Shown: one piece after another, positions 27,263 to 35,895 of the stretch | How positions within the stretch are numbered: position 1 is the stretch's first letter | How the letters are laid out: the number at the start of each line of letters is the position of its first letter | Assembly (NCBI GenBank): GCA_963811365.1 | Contig: CAWEQW010000003.1 | Coordinates: 124,001-188,000 of the forward strand | Direction: 5' to 3' | Origin: CAWEQW01 sp963811365 | GTDB taxonomy: Bacteria > Actinomycetota > Actinomycetes > Propionibacteriales > Nocardioidaceae | DNA length: 64,000 nt | The notes under the pieces: model-generated | What the model was told of the DNA's origin: nothing | The model's input: the letters and a program-made list of their open reading frames with translations, nothing else | Databases searched by the model: none | Translations under genes and position numbers: made by a program

Positions 27263-28279
27263 ATGCTGAAGCCGAGCAGCTCGGCGTTGAGCAAGGCGTA
27301 CGACGTCGCCATGCTCGACCTCGACGGGGTCGTGTACGTCGGGCCGCAGGCGGTCCCTGGAGCGCCGGACCACCTCGCGTCGGCGGCCTCGGCCGGCATG
27401 CACCTCGCCTACGTCACCAACAACGCCTCGCGTCCGCCCTCGTCGGTCGCCGAGCACCTCCGTGAGCTGGGCATCCCGGTGCTGGACAGCGACGTCGTGA
27501 CCTCGGCGCAGGCGGCCGCAGCCCTGCTGGCCGATCGACTGGAGGACGAGGCGTCGGTGTTCGTCATCGGCGGCGCGGGCCTGTTCGAGGCGCTGGTCGA
27601 GCGCGGCCTGCGCCCGGTGCAGAGCCTGGAGGACGAGCCGGTGGCCGTGGTCTCCGGCTACCATCCCGACATCCTGTGGCGCACCGTGATGACCGGCGCC
27701 CTGCTGGTGCAGCGCGGCCTGCTGTGGGTCGCCTCGAACACCGACATGACCGTGCCGACGCCGGAGGGGAAGGCTCCCGGCAACGGCGTGCTGGTGGAGA
27801 CCGTGGCCAGGTTCGCGCAGCGCGAGCCGATCGTGGCCGGGAAGCCCCGCCCTCCGCTGTTCGAGGAGACCCTGCGCCGGGTCGGGGGCCGGCGCCCGCT
27901 GGTGGTCGGCGACCGGCTCGACACCGACATCGAGGGCGCGGTCAACGCGGGCTACGACAGCCTGCTGGTGCTCACCGGGGTGACGAGCCTCGAGACACTG
28001 GTGACCGCCGAGCCGGTGCAGCGGCCGACGTACCTGAGCGCCGACCTGGCCGGGCTGCACACCCCGCACCCGGCGCCCGGCAGCGACGACGGCGCAGCGG
28101 TGCTCGGCGGCTGGCGCGCGAGCGTGGCTTCGGGTCGACTGCGGGTGGACGGCTCCGGCTCGTCCGACGACTGGTGGCGGGTGGCGGCGACGGCCGCGTG
28201 GGCGCACCTGGACCGCGACGGCCGGCCTGTCGACGTCGCCGGCCTGCGGCCGCCCGGTACGGTGGACGCCGGTCCCTAG
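27263..28279 (+). CDS. HAD-IIA family sugar phosphatase (NagD-like)
   Basis: 338 residues from the ATG at 27263, which follows GGGAGGG. Motif I DLDGVVYVG, motif II-like YVTNNAS, the lysine in VAGKPRPPLFEETL and the acidic motif VGDRLDTDIEGAVNAG are all present, so it should be an active phosphatase. The substrate is unknown. A C-terminal extension of about 70 residues follows the HAD fold. It begins a likely operon with the small protein, tlyA, nadK and recN, as in related actinobacteria. Confidence 0.85.
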   Translation: MLKPSSSALSKAYDVAMLDLDGVVYVGPQAVPGAPDHLASAASAGMHLAYVTNNASRPPSSVAEHLRELGIPVLDSDVVTSAQAAAALLADRLEDEASVFVIGGAGLFEALVERGLRPVQSLEDEPVAVVSGYHPDILWRTVMTGALLVQRGLLWVASNTDMTVPTPEGKAPGNGVLVETVARFAQREPIVAGKPRPPLFEETLRRVGGRRPLVVGDRLDTDIEGAVNAGYDSLLVLTGVTSLETLVTAEPVQRPTYLSADLAGLHTPHPAPGSDDGAAVLGGWRASVASGRLRVDGSGSSDDWWRVAATAAWAHLDRDGRPVDVAGLRPPGTVDAGP

Positions 28280-28304
28280 GCACGACGAGCACGGAGATGA
28301 CCAG

Positions 28305-28496
28305 GTGAGCGAGCAGAGCGAGACCTCGGCCCCGGAGCCGACCGGCGATTCCCGCGTCGACGACGTCGTCGGGTCGCTCGACCGCCTCGACGACCTGCCG
28401 GTCGGGGAGCACGTCGCGGTCTTCGAGTCCGCGCATGACGCGCTGCGCGGGGCGTTGACCGACGCGGACCCGGGCGACACCTCCGGTCCTGCCTAG
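28305..28496 (+). CDS. Small acidic conserved protein between HAD phosphatase and TlyA
   Basis: 63 residues from a GTG with GGAG about 10 bases upstream. It is rich in Asp/Glu/Ser, with a short helical centre (RVDDVVGSLDRLDDLPVGEHVAVFESAHDAL shortened). I recognise it as a type of small protein often found before tlyA in actinobacteria, but no function is known. It ends 5 bases before tlyA and is probably co-transcribed. Confidence 0.6.
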   Translation: MSEQSETSAPEPTGDSRVDDVVGSLDRLDDLPVGEHVAVFESAHDALRGALTDADPGDTSGPA

Positions 28497-28501
28497 AGCC
28501 G

Positions 28502-29341
28502 GTGCCTCCCCGTCGCCTGCGGCTCGACGCAGAGCTGGTCCGCCGAGGACTGGCCCGGTCGCGCGAGCATGCCGGCGAGCTCATCTCCGGCGGTCGGGTC
28601 ACGGTGGCCGGCGTCGTCGCGTCCAAGCCGGCGACCGGCGTCACCACCGACGTGGCGGTCGTGGTGCGTGAGGATCCCGACCGGCCGGACTACGTCTCGC
28701 GCGGTGGCCACAAGCTCGCCGGCGCGCTCGCGGTCCTCGAGCCGCGCGGGTTGGTGGTCGCGGACCGGCGCTGCCTCGACGCGGGCGCCTCCACCGGCGG
28801 GTTCACCGACGTCCTGCTCCGTCACGCCGCCGCGGAGGTGGTCGCGGTCGACGTCGGCTACGGCCAGCTGGCCTGGTCGCTCCAGCAGGACCCGCGGGTG
28901 CGGGTCCACGACCGCACCAACATCCGTGGCCTCACCCCGGAGCTGGTGGGCGGCCCGGTCGACCTCGTGGTCGGTGACCTGTCGTTCATCTCGCTGCGAC
29001 TCGTGCTCGACGCCCTGCTGGGGGTCACCTCCGCGGACGGGGACCTCTGCCTGATGGTCAAGCCTCAGTTCGAGGTCGGCAAGGACCGGGTCGGCAAGGG
29101 TGGCGTGGTCCGGGACCCGACCTGGCGGGCCGAGGCGGTCATCGCGGTCGCCTCCGCCGCGGCAGAGCGCGGCTGGGGCGCCCAGGCGGTCACCACGTCA
29201 CCGCTGCCGGGGCCGTCGGGCAACGTCGAGTACTTCCTGTGGCTCCGGCGGGCGCCGGCCCTGGTCACCCCCGACGCGGTGACGGACGAGGTACGCCGGA
29301 CCGCGGGCCCGGGGGCGCCGGGTGAGAAGGTGGGTCCGTGA
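28502..29341 (+). CDS. tlyA: TlyA family 16S/23S rRNA 2'-O-methyltransferase (hemolysin A family)
   Basis: 279 residues from a GTG. N-terminal S4 RNA-binding domain (RLDAELVRRGLARSREHA, residues about 5-65), then an FtsJ-like methyltransferase domain: the SAM site LDAGASTGGFTDVLL, VGDLSFISL and KPQFEVGKDRVGKGGVVRD. Members 2'-O-methylate C1409 of 16S and C1920 of 23S rRNA, and loss gives capreomycin resistance in mycobacteria. The long form, with the S4 domain, is present. Overlaps nadK by 4 bases. Confidence 0.9.
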   Translation: MPPRRLRLDAELVRRGLARSREHAGELISGGRVTVAGVVASKPATGVTTDVAVVVREDPDRPDYVSRGGHKLAGALAVLEPRGLVVADRRCLDAGASTGGFTDVLLRHAAAEVVAVDVGYGQLAWSLQQDPRVRVHDRTNIRGLTPELVGGPVDLVVGDLSFISLRLVLDALLGVTSADGDLCLMVKPQFEVGKDRVGKGGVVRDPTWRAEAVIAVASAAAERGWGAQAVTTSPLPGPSGNVEYFLWLRRAPALVTPDAVTDEVRRTAGPGAPGEKVGP

Positions 29342-30396
29342 ACGTCTCCACGCAGGCCGACCGCCGGGTGCTCGTCATCGCGCACACCGGTCGTTCGGCG
29401 GCGCGCCGGGTGGCCGAGCAGTTCTGCGCCGCGCTCACGCGCCACCACGTGGCCGTCCGGCTGCTCAAGGAGGAGGCCGCGGACCTGCTCCTGGACCCTG
29501 GGGTGGACACCGACGACATCGAGGTGGTGGAGGCCGACGAGCTGGCCTCCGCCGACTGTGAGCTGGCCGTGGTCATCGGCGGAGACGGAACGATCCTGCG
29601 CGCCGCCGAGCTGACCCGCACGACCGGCACCCCCCTGCTCGGCGTCAACCTCGGCCATGTCGGGTTCCTGGCGGAGGCCGAGAGCGACGACGTCGACTTC
29701 ACGATCGCTGCGGTCGTCAACCGCCGCTACACCTCAGAGGAGCGGATGACGCTCGAGGTCCAGGTGTTCCGCGACCGCGAGCTCGTCGCCACTACCTGGG
29801 CGCTCAACGAGGCCAGCGTCGAGAAGGCCTCGCGGGAGCGGATGCTCGAGGTGGTCGTCGAGGTCGACGGCCGACCGCTGTCGCGGTGGGGCTGTGACGG
29901 CGTGGTGTGCGCGACGCCGACCGGCTCGACCGCCTACAACTTCAGTGCCGGTGGCCCGATCGTCTGGCCGGGGGTCAAGGCGCTGCTGATGGTCCCGATC
30001 AGCGCGCACGCGCTGTTCGCCCGGCCGCTGGTGGTCTCGCCGACCTCCGTGCTGGCCGTCGAGGTCATCGCCCGCCAGGACGGCTCGGGGGTGCTGTGGT
30101 GTGACGGCCGCCGGACCGTCGAGCTGCCGCCCGGCGCCCGCATCGAGGTCCGTCGCGCGAGCCGTCCGGTCCGTCTGGTGCGGCTCCACGAGGCGCCGTT
30201 CACCGATCGGCTGGTGGCCAAGTTCGAGCTGCCGGTGGCCGGCTGGCGGGGCGCGGCTGAGGGACGCCGCCGTCGCAACAGCCAGTCCGCCGCGGACGAG
30301 CGAGCCGCGGACGAGCGAGCGGCGGACGAGCGAGCCGCGGACGAGCGAGCGGCGGACGAGCGAGCCGCGGACGGGAGAGGCGCGGACGGTGATTGA
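29338..30396 (+). CDS. nadK: NAD kinase with a repetitive C-terminal tail
   Basis: Makes NADP from NAD. 352 residues from a GTG overlapping tlyA. The GGDGT motif (VVIGGDGTIL), GVNLGHVGFLAE, NEASVEK and TPTGSTAYNFSAGGPIV mark the kinase core, which ends near residue 310. The tail then repeats A-A-D-E-R five or more times, encoded by a 15-bp DNA tandem repeat. The tail is not part of the family and is probably disordered. Its last bases supply the recN ribosome-binding site. Confidence 0.93.
   Translation: MNVSTQADRRVLVIAHTGRSAARRVAEQFCAALTRHHVAVRLLKEEAADLLLDPGVDTDDIEVVEADELASADCELAVVIGGDGTILRAAELTRTTGTPLLGVNLGHVGFLAEAESDDVDFTIAAVVNRRYTSEERMTLEVQVFRDRELVATTWALNEASVEKASRERMLEVVVEVDGRPLSRWGCDGVVCATPTGSTAYNFSAGGPIVWPGVKALLMVPISAHALFARPLVVSPTSVLAVEVIARQDGSGVLWCDGRRTVELPPGARIEVRRASRPVRLVRLHEAPFTDRLVAKFELPVAGWRGAAEGRRRRNSQSAADERAADERAADERAADERAADERAADGRGADGD
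30289..30393 (+). repeat. 15-bp coding minisatellite at the nadK-recN junction
   Basis: Seven head-to-tail units of 15 bases (GCCGCGGACGAGCGA and close variants, with C or G at position 3). The first five are near perfect and the last two degenerate. They encode Ala-Ala-Asp-Glu-Arg in nadK. The sixth unit contains GGGAGAGG, used as the recN ribosome-binding site. Confidence 0.9.
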
Positions 30397-32170
30397 GGAG
30401 CTGCGGATCGACTCGCTCGGCGTCATCGACGAGTCGGTGCTCGAGCTCGGGCCGGGCTTCACCGCGATCACCGGCGAGACCGGCGCCGGCAAGACGATGA
30501 TCGTCACCGCGCTGGGGCTGCTGCTGGGTGGTCGCGCGGACTCCGGCGCGGTCCGGACGGGCGCCAAGGCCGCGCGGGTCGAGGGCCTCGTCTCCCTGGT
30601 CCGGCTGCCCGACGCCACGGCCAGGGAGGTCGGCGAGCAGGTCGAGGGGGCCGGAGGAGCGGTCGAGGAGGACCGCCTGCTGCTGGCCCGACAGGTCTCT
30701 GCCGAGGGGCGCTCGCGCGCGTTCGCCGGCGGCGCGTCGGTCCCCGCCGCGACCATCGCCGGGCTGGCGGACCGGCTCGTCGCCGTCCACGGCCAGTCCG
30801 ACCAGCACCGGCTGCTCAGGTCCTCGGCCCAGCGGGACGCGCTCGACAGCTTCGCCGGCGCCGACACCGTCGGGCTGCGCTCCCGGTACGCCGAGGGCTA
30901 CCGCCGGCTGCGCGCCACCGAGGCCGAGCTGGTCGACGTGGTGGCCAACGCCCGTGAGCGCGCCCGCGAGGCCGACCTGCTCCGGTTCGGTCTCGGCGAG
31001 GTCGAGGCCGTCGACCCGCAGCCCGGCGAGGACGCCGAGCTCGCTGTCGAGGAGAGCCGGCTCGGGTTCGCCGACACGCTGCGCACCGCCGCCGAGCAGG
31101 CCCGAGAGTGGCTGTCCTCCGACGACGGATCCGCGGACGCGCTCGCGGCCGTGTCGGGGGCCCGCAAGCTGCTCGACGGGGTCCGTGAGCACGACGCGGA
31201 GGCGGCCGGGCTCGCCGACCGGCTGGCGGAGGTCAGCTACCTGCTCTCCGACGTCGCTGCCGACGTCTCGTCCTACGCCTCCTCGCTGGAGACCGACCCG
31301 GCCCGGCTGGCGGCCGTGTCCGAGCGACGCGCGGCGCTGCTCGCCCTGACCCGCAAGTACGGCGAGACCGTCAAGGACGTGCTCGCCTGGGCCGCCGACG
31401 CGGCGCAGCGGCTGGCCTCCCTGGAGGGCGCCGACGGCTACGTCGAGGAGCTGAGGGAGCGCCGCGCGGCGCTGCGCGCGGAGCTCGGCGGCCTCGCGGC
31501 CACGTTGTCGCGGCGGCGCGCCCGGGCTGCGGCCGACCTGGCCCGCATCGTGAGCGACGAGCTGACCTCGCTCGCGATGCCGCACGCCGAGCTCACCGTG
31601 GCCGTCCGGCAGGTCGAGGCGGCCGGGCCGGCGGGCGCGAGCTCCGATCCGGAGCCCGACGCCGGCCTGAGGGTCGGGGACCGGGTGCTCGCCTTCGGGC
31701 CGCACGGCGCCGACGAGGTCGAGTTCCTGCTCGGCGCGAACCGCGGGGCGGAGCCTCGTCCGCTCGGTCGCGGCGCCTCGGGCGGCGAGCTGTCCCGGGT
31801 GATGCTCGGCGTCGAGGTGGCGCTGGCCGCGACGAACCCGGTGCCGACGTTCGTGTTCGACGAGGTGGATGCCGGGGTCGGCGGCAAGGCCGCGGTCGAA
31901 GTCGGCCGGCGGCTCGCCGCGCTGGCCCGGCACGCCCAGGTGCTCGTGGTGACGCACCTTCCGCAGGTGGCCGCCTTCGCCGACCAGCACGTCGTCGTCG
32001 CCAAGTCCGACGACGGCACCGTGACCACCTCGGACCTGGCGGTGCTCGACGACGCGAGCCGGGTCAAGGAGCTCTCCCGGATGCTGGCCGGTCTCGAGGA
32101 CTCCGAGACGGCGCTCGCGCATGCCGAGGAGCTGCTCGCCACGGCCCGGGAGTCCCGCGCCGTCGGCTGA
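30389..32170 (+). CDS. recN: DNA repair protein RecN
   Basis: SMC-like ATPase in double-strand break repair, 593 residues. Walker A GETGAGKT at about residues 29-36, a central coiled-coil region (roughly 150-370), and a C-terminal ABC signature RGASGGELSRVMLGVE with Walker B TFVFDEVDAGVGG. The GTG at 30389 overlaps nadK by 8 bases and has GGGAGAGG 8 bases upstream. No LexA box was found near this start; as part of the operon it may depend on an upstream promoter. Confidence 0.94.
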   Translation: MIEELRIDSLGVIDESVLELGPGFTAITGETGAGKTMIVTALGLLLGGRADSGAVRTGAKAARVEGLVSLVRLPDATAREVGEQVEGAGGAVEEDRLLLARQVSAEGRSRAFAGGASVPAATIAGLADRLVAVHGQSDQHRLLRSSAQRDALDSFAGADTVGLRSRYAEGYRRLRATEAELVDVVANARERAREADLLRFGLGEVEAVDPQPGEDAELAVEESRLGFADTLRTAAEQAREWLSSDDGSADALAAVSGARKLLDGVREHDAEAAGLADRLAEVSYLLSDVAADVSSYASSLETDPARLAAVSERRAALLALTRKYGETVKDVLAWAADAAQRLASLEGADGYVEELRERRAALRAELGGLAATLSRRRARAAADLARIVSDELTSLAMPHAELTVAVRQVEAAGPAGASSDPEPDAGLRVGDRVLAFGPHGADEVEFLLGANRGAEPRPLGRGASGGELSRVMLGVEVALAATNPVPTFVFDEVDAGVGGKAAVEVGRRLAALARHAQVLVVTHLPQVAAFADQHVVVAKSDDGTVTTSDLAVLDDASRVKELSRMLAGLEDSETALAHAEELLATARESRAVG

Positions 32171-32227
32171 CCGACATCCGGTGCGCGCGATGTATCGGGT
32201 GGCGCGCCGCGGGGTAGAGGTAGCGCC

Positions 32228-33166
32228 ATGGCGACGGTACAGGCCGGCGACGGTGGTCTCGACGTCGCCACAGGCGGCGCGGGCACGAGCGCGTGGACGG
32301 CGTTCCGGCGGGACCGCGCCGCGATGTTCGGCCTCGCCGTCATCGTCATCGCCCTGCTCGTCGCCGCGACGGCGCCGTGGGTGGCCGGCGTGGGCGGGCA
32401 GAACCCGTTCACGTACCACGCCGACGCCCTGCAGGGCGACGGCTCACCGCGCGGAGCCTTCGGCGGCGTGAGCAGCACGCACTGGTTCGGCGTCGAGCCG
32501 CTCACCGGACGGGACCTCTACGCGATCGTGGTGTACGGCGCGCGCACGTCCATCCTCGTGGGCGTCGCCTCCACCGCCGTCGCGGTCACGATCGGGGTGC
32601 TGGTCGGGAGCACCGCCGCGTTGTTCGGCGGCTGGTACGACCGGGTCGCGAGCCGGGTCGTCGACGTGCTCTTCGGCTTCCCGAGCCTGATCTTCATGAT
32701 CGCCCTCGGCGCCTTCGCACCTCCGACCCTGCCGAAGTGGCTGCTGATCGTGCTGGTGATCGGCGTGTTCGGGTGGCCGATGATCGCCCGGGTGGTGCGC
32801 GGGCAGTCCCTGCAGCTGATGAACCGCAACTACGTCAGCGCGTCGCGGGCGATGGGCTCCGGCCCGTGGCACGTCCTCGGCACGCACCTGCTGCCCAACC
32901 TGGCGAGCACGGTGATCGTCTTCGCGACCATGGCGATCCCGGCGAACATCGGCGCGGAGGCCGCGCTCTCCTTCCTCGGGGTCGGGGTCCCGCCGCCGAC
33001 GCCGGCCTGGGGCCGCACGATCGGGAACGCGATCGCGTGGATCGCCACCGACCCGTGGTACCTCCTGGCGCCGGCGGCGGCGCTGTTCGTGATCACGCTC
33101 GCCTTCAACCTGGTCGGCGACGGGCTGCGCGACGCCTTCGACCCGCGGCTGGCGGGTCGCCGGTGA
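32228..33166 (+). CDS. ABC transporter permease, DppC/OppC type
   Basis: 312 residues with an N-terminal cytoplasmic lead, a first membrane segment (AAMFGLAVIVIALLVAA), an extracytoplasmic loop and about five more segments. The EAA-type loop RAMGSGPWHVLGTHLLPNL is the contact to the ATPase. It belongs to the dipeptide/oligopeptide/nickel family. Start ATG with GAGG 8 bases upstream. Unusually, the C-type permease comes first in the operon, before the B-type. Confidence 0.88.
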   Translation: MATVQAGDGGLDVATGGAGTSAWTAFRRDRAAMFGLAVIVIALLVAATAPWVAGVGGQNPFTYHADALQGDGSPRGAFGGVSSTHWFGVEPLTGRDLYAIVVYGARTSILVGVASTAVAVTIGVLVGSTAALFGGWYDRVASRVVDVLFGFPSLIFMIALGAFAPPTLPKWLLIVLVIGVFGWPMIARVVRGQSLQLMNRNYVSASRAMGSGPWHVLGTHLLPNLASTVIVFATMAIPANIGAEAALSFLGVGVPPPTPAWGRTIGNAIAWIATDPWYLLAPAAALFVITLAFNLVGDGLRDAFDPRLAGRR

Positions 33167-34164
33167 GCACCACGACGTACGTCCTGCGCCGTCTGGTCGC
33201 CGCTGTGCTGGTGCTGCTGGTCATCGCCGCGCTGACCTTCCTGGTCTTCCACCTGCTCCCGAACGACGTCTCGCAGGCGTCCTGCGGGAAGCCGTGCACC
33301 GCCGAGCGCCGGGAGGCGGTCCGGCACTTCCTGGGCTACGACCAGCCGGTCCTGGTGCAGGTCGCGGACTTCCTGCGCGGCATCGTCGCCGGCCGGACGT
33401 ACGGCGACGGGACCGCGGCGGTCGTCTGCCACGCTCCGTGCTTCGGCTACTCGTTCCGGCTCAACGAGAGCGTGACGGCGCTGATCGGCGACCGGTTCCC
33501 GGTGACCGCGTCGATCGCACTCGGCGCGGCCCTGCTCTGGACGGTGGTCGGGGTCACGGCCGGTGTGGTGGCCGCCCTGCGACGCGGGACCTGGATGGAC
33601 CGGGCCGCGATGGCCTCCACGGTCGTCGGGGTCTCCGCGCCGACGTACCTGGTGGGTCTGGTGGGCATCTACGTGTTCGGGTTCCGGCTCAACGTGCTGC
33701 CGGTCGGGACCTACGTGCCGCTCCTGCAGGACCCGGTCGGGTGGGCCTGGCACCTCACGCTGCCCTGGGTGGTGCTCGCGGTCGCGAGCGCCGCCATCTA
33801 CACCCGGATGACCCGCGGGCAGCTGCTCGAGGTGCTCGGCGACGACTTCGTGCGCACCGCCCGCGCCAAGGGCCTCCCGGAGCGGCGGGTGGTGCTGCAC
33901 CACGCGCTGCGCAACGCCCTGCTGCCGATCGTGACGATCTTCGGCCTCGATCTCGGAGCCCTCCTCGGCGGTGCCGTGATCACCGAGAAGATCTTCAGCA
34001 TGCAGGGCCTCGGCTCGCTGCTCATCGACTCCGTGGGGAACCTCGACCTGCCGGTCGTGCTCGGCGTGACGCTGTTCTCCGCGTTCCTGATCGTGCTGGC
34101 CAACCTGGTCGTGGACCTCGCCTACGGCTGGCTCGACCCGCGCGTCACCCGCTCCGGCGGATGA
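33163..34164 (+). CDS. ABC transporter permease, DppB/OppB type
   Basis: 333 residues from a GTG overlapping the previous stop (GTGA). The N-terminal membrane segment and FLVFHLLPND are typical of DppB. The first external loop contains two Cys pairs (CGKPC and CHAPC) that could form disulfides outside the cell. The ATPase-contact loop RTARAKGLPERRVVLHHALRNAL is conserved, with about six membrane segments in all. It forms the pore with the preceding permease. Confidence 0.88.
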   Translation: MSTTTYVLRRLVAAVLVLLVIAALTFLVFHLLPNDVSQASCGKPCTAERREAVRHFLGYDQPVLVQVADFLRGIVAGRTYGDGTAAVVCHAPCFGYSFRLNESVTALIGDRFPVTASIALGAALLWTVVGVTAGVVAALRRGTWMDRAAMASTVVGVSAPTYLVGLVGIYVFGFRLNVLPVGTYVPLLQDPVGWAWHLTLPWVVLAVASAAIYTRMTRGQLLEVLGDDFVRTARAKGLPERRVVLHHALRNALLPIVTIFGLDLGALLGGAVITEKIFSMQGLGSLLIDSVGNLDLPVVLGVTLFSAFLIVLANLVVDLAYGWLDPRVTRSGG

Positions 34165-34199
34165 ACCAGACTGGTACACCCATCTCGGAGAGGAACCTC

Positions 34200-35876
34200 G
34201 TGAACCGCACCTTCACGACCGTGCTCGGCGCAGCAGCGCTCGCACTGGTCGCCACTGCGGCCGCCGGCTGCAACGCGAACCCGTCCCAGAACAGCTCGTC
34301 GTCCAACCAGGGCTTCCACCGCGGCGGAACCCTGACCATCTACTCCTCCGCCACCGAGCAGGACTTCGACCCCGCCAAGAGCCAGAGCCTGGCGATCACC
34401 TCCCAGGGCCTGGTGCACCGGCGGCTGACCACCTGGGACATCCGTCCGGGCCACCAGCCCCACGTGGTGCCGGACCTCGCCACCACCACCGGCAGGCCGA
34501 CCGACGGCGGCCGGACCTGGACCTACACGCTGAAGAAGGGGCTGCGGTTCTCCGACGGCGAGCCGATCACCGCCGCCGACGTCAAGTACGGCGTCGAGCG
34601 GTCGTTCGCCCCCGAGCTGTCCGGGGGGCTCGGCTACCACAAGATGTTGCTCGCGCACGCCGCGCACTACACCGGGCCGTACCAGGGCAAGCAGCTGTCC
34701 TCGATCGACACCCCGGATGCGCGCACGATCGTGTTCCACCTGAACACGCCGTACGGCGACTGGCCCTGGATCGCCTCGATGCCGGCCTTCGCGCCGGTGC
34801 CGCAGTCCAAGGACACCAAGCCTGCGACGTACGGCAGCCACCCGGTCGCCTCGGGCCCCTACCAGGTGCAGTCGGTCAGGCAGGGCACCTCGGTCACCCT
34901 CGAGCGCAACCCGCACTGGAGCCGGTCCACCGACCCGGTGCGGACCGCCGGACCCGACCACATCGTCTTCCAGCTCGGCCAGGACGACGCCGTCGCCGCG
35001 CAGCAGCTGATCGCCGACTCGGGCGCCGCCAAGGACGCGTTCGGCGCCGGCTTCGTCCCGCCCGCGCAGCTCAAGCAGATCACGTCGGACCCCGGCGCCC
35101 GCTCGCGTCTCGCGCTGTCGCACCCCGGCGCGCTGGAGTACCTCGCGATCAACAACCAGCGGCCGCACCTCGGCAACCGGACGGTTCGGCGGGCGATCGA
35201 GTACGCCGTGGACAAGCGGGTCTTCCAGCTCGCCGCCGGCGGCACGCAGGGCGGCGCGCTCGCCAGCACGCTGATCACCCCCGGCATCCCCGGCCGCGAG
35301 CAGTACGACCTCTACCCGGCGCCGGCGAACGGCGACCCGGCCAAGGCCAGGAGGCTGCTGGCCAAGGCCGGCGCGCAGCACCTCACCCTGACCCTGGTCA
35401 CCGCCAACGACAGCGCCAGCGTGGGCCAGGCGGAGGCGATCCAGCAGGGGCTCCAGCGCGCCGGCATCACCGTGCGGATCCAGCCGCAGGACCCGAACGT
35501 GTACGTCGACACGGTCACCGGCGACAAGGGCGACTACGACCTGACGGTCAGCAGCTGGCAGCCGGACTTCCCCAGCGCCAACGGCAACATCTCGCCGCTG
35601 TTCGCCTCGAGCCAGATCGGCGGAGGCGGCTACAACCTGTCGCGCTACTCCAGCCCGGAGGTCGACGCGCTGATCGCCAAGGCGACCGCCGAGGTCGACC
35701 AGGCAGCAGCTGGACGGGACTGGGCGAGAGCCGACCGCCGGATCATGCAGGACGCGCCGGTCGTGCCACTGCTGTACGCCCGCAACGCCTTCCTGCGCGG
35801 ATCCGACGTGCAGAACTTCGACGTCTCGGGCTTCCCGAACTACCCGAACTACCTGCGCGTCTCACTGGCTCGGTGA
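34200..35876 (+). CDS. ABC transporter substrate-binding lipoprotein (SBP family 5)
   Basis: 558 residues from the GTG at 34200, preferred over the ATG at 34161 because GGAGAGG lies 6 bases upstream and it places a clean signal peptide first. The lipobox AAAGC gives the lipidated cysteine (Cys24). Family 5 features: GGTLTIYSSATEQDFDP, the middle LRFSDGEPITAADVKYGVERSF and the later region EYLAINNQRPHLGNRTVRRAIEYA shortened. It captures peptides or similar ligands outside the membrane for this transporter. Confidence 0.9.
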   Translation: MNRTFTTVLGAAALALVATAAAGCNANPSQNSSSSNQGFHRGGTLTIYSSATEQDFDPAKSQSLAITSQGLVHRRLTTWDIRPGHQPHVVPDLATTTGRPTDGGRTWTYTLKKGLRFSDGEPITAADVKYGVERSFAPELSGGLGYHKMLLAHAAHYTGPYQGKQLSSIDTPDARTIVFHLNTPYGDWPWIASMPAFAPVPQSKDTKPATYGSHPVASGPYQVQSVRQGTSVTLERNPHWSRSTDPVRTAGPDHIVFQLGQDDAVAAQQLIADSGAAKDAFGAGFVPPAQLKQITSDPGARSRLALSHPGALEYLAINNQRPHLGNRTVRRAIEYAVDKRVFQLAAGGTQGGALASTLITPGIPGREQYDLYPAPANGDPAKARRLLAKAGAQHLTLTLVTANDSASVGQAEAIQQGLQRAGITVRIQPQDPNVYVDTVTGDKGDYDLTVSSWQPDFPSANGNISPLFASSQIGGGGYNLSRYSSPEVDALIAKATAEVDQAAAGRDWARADRRIMQDAPVVPLLYARNAFLRGSDVQNFDVSGFPNYPNYLRVSLAR

Positions 35877-35895
35877 GGGGACGGGTGGACTGCCG

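Noticed and set aside
30101..30388. Longer N-terminus for recN reading SEPRTSERRT repeats
   Set aside because: It only reads the nadK minisatellite in another frame. The GTG at 30389 has a proper ribosome-binding site and starts at the conserved RecN sequence.
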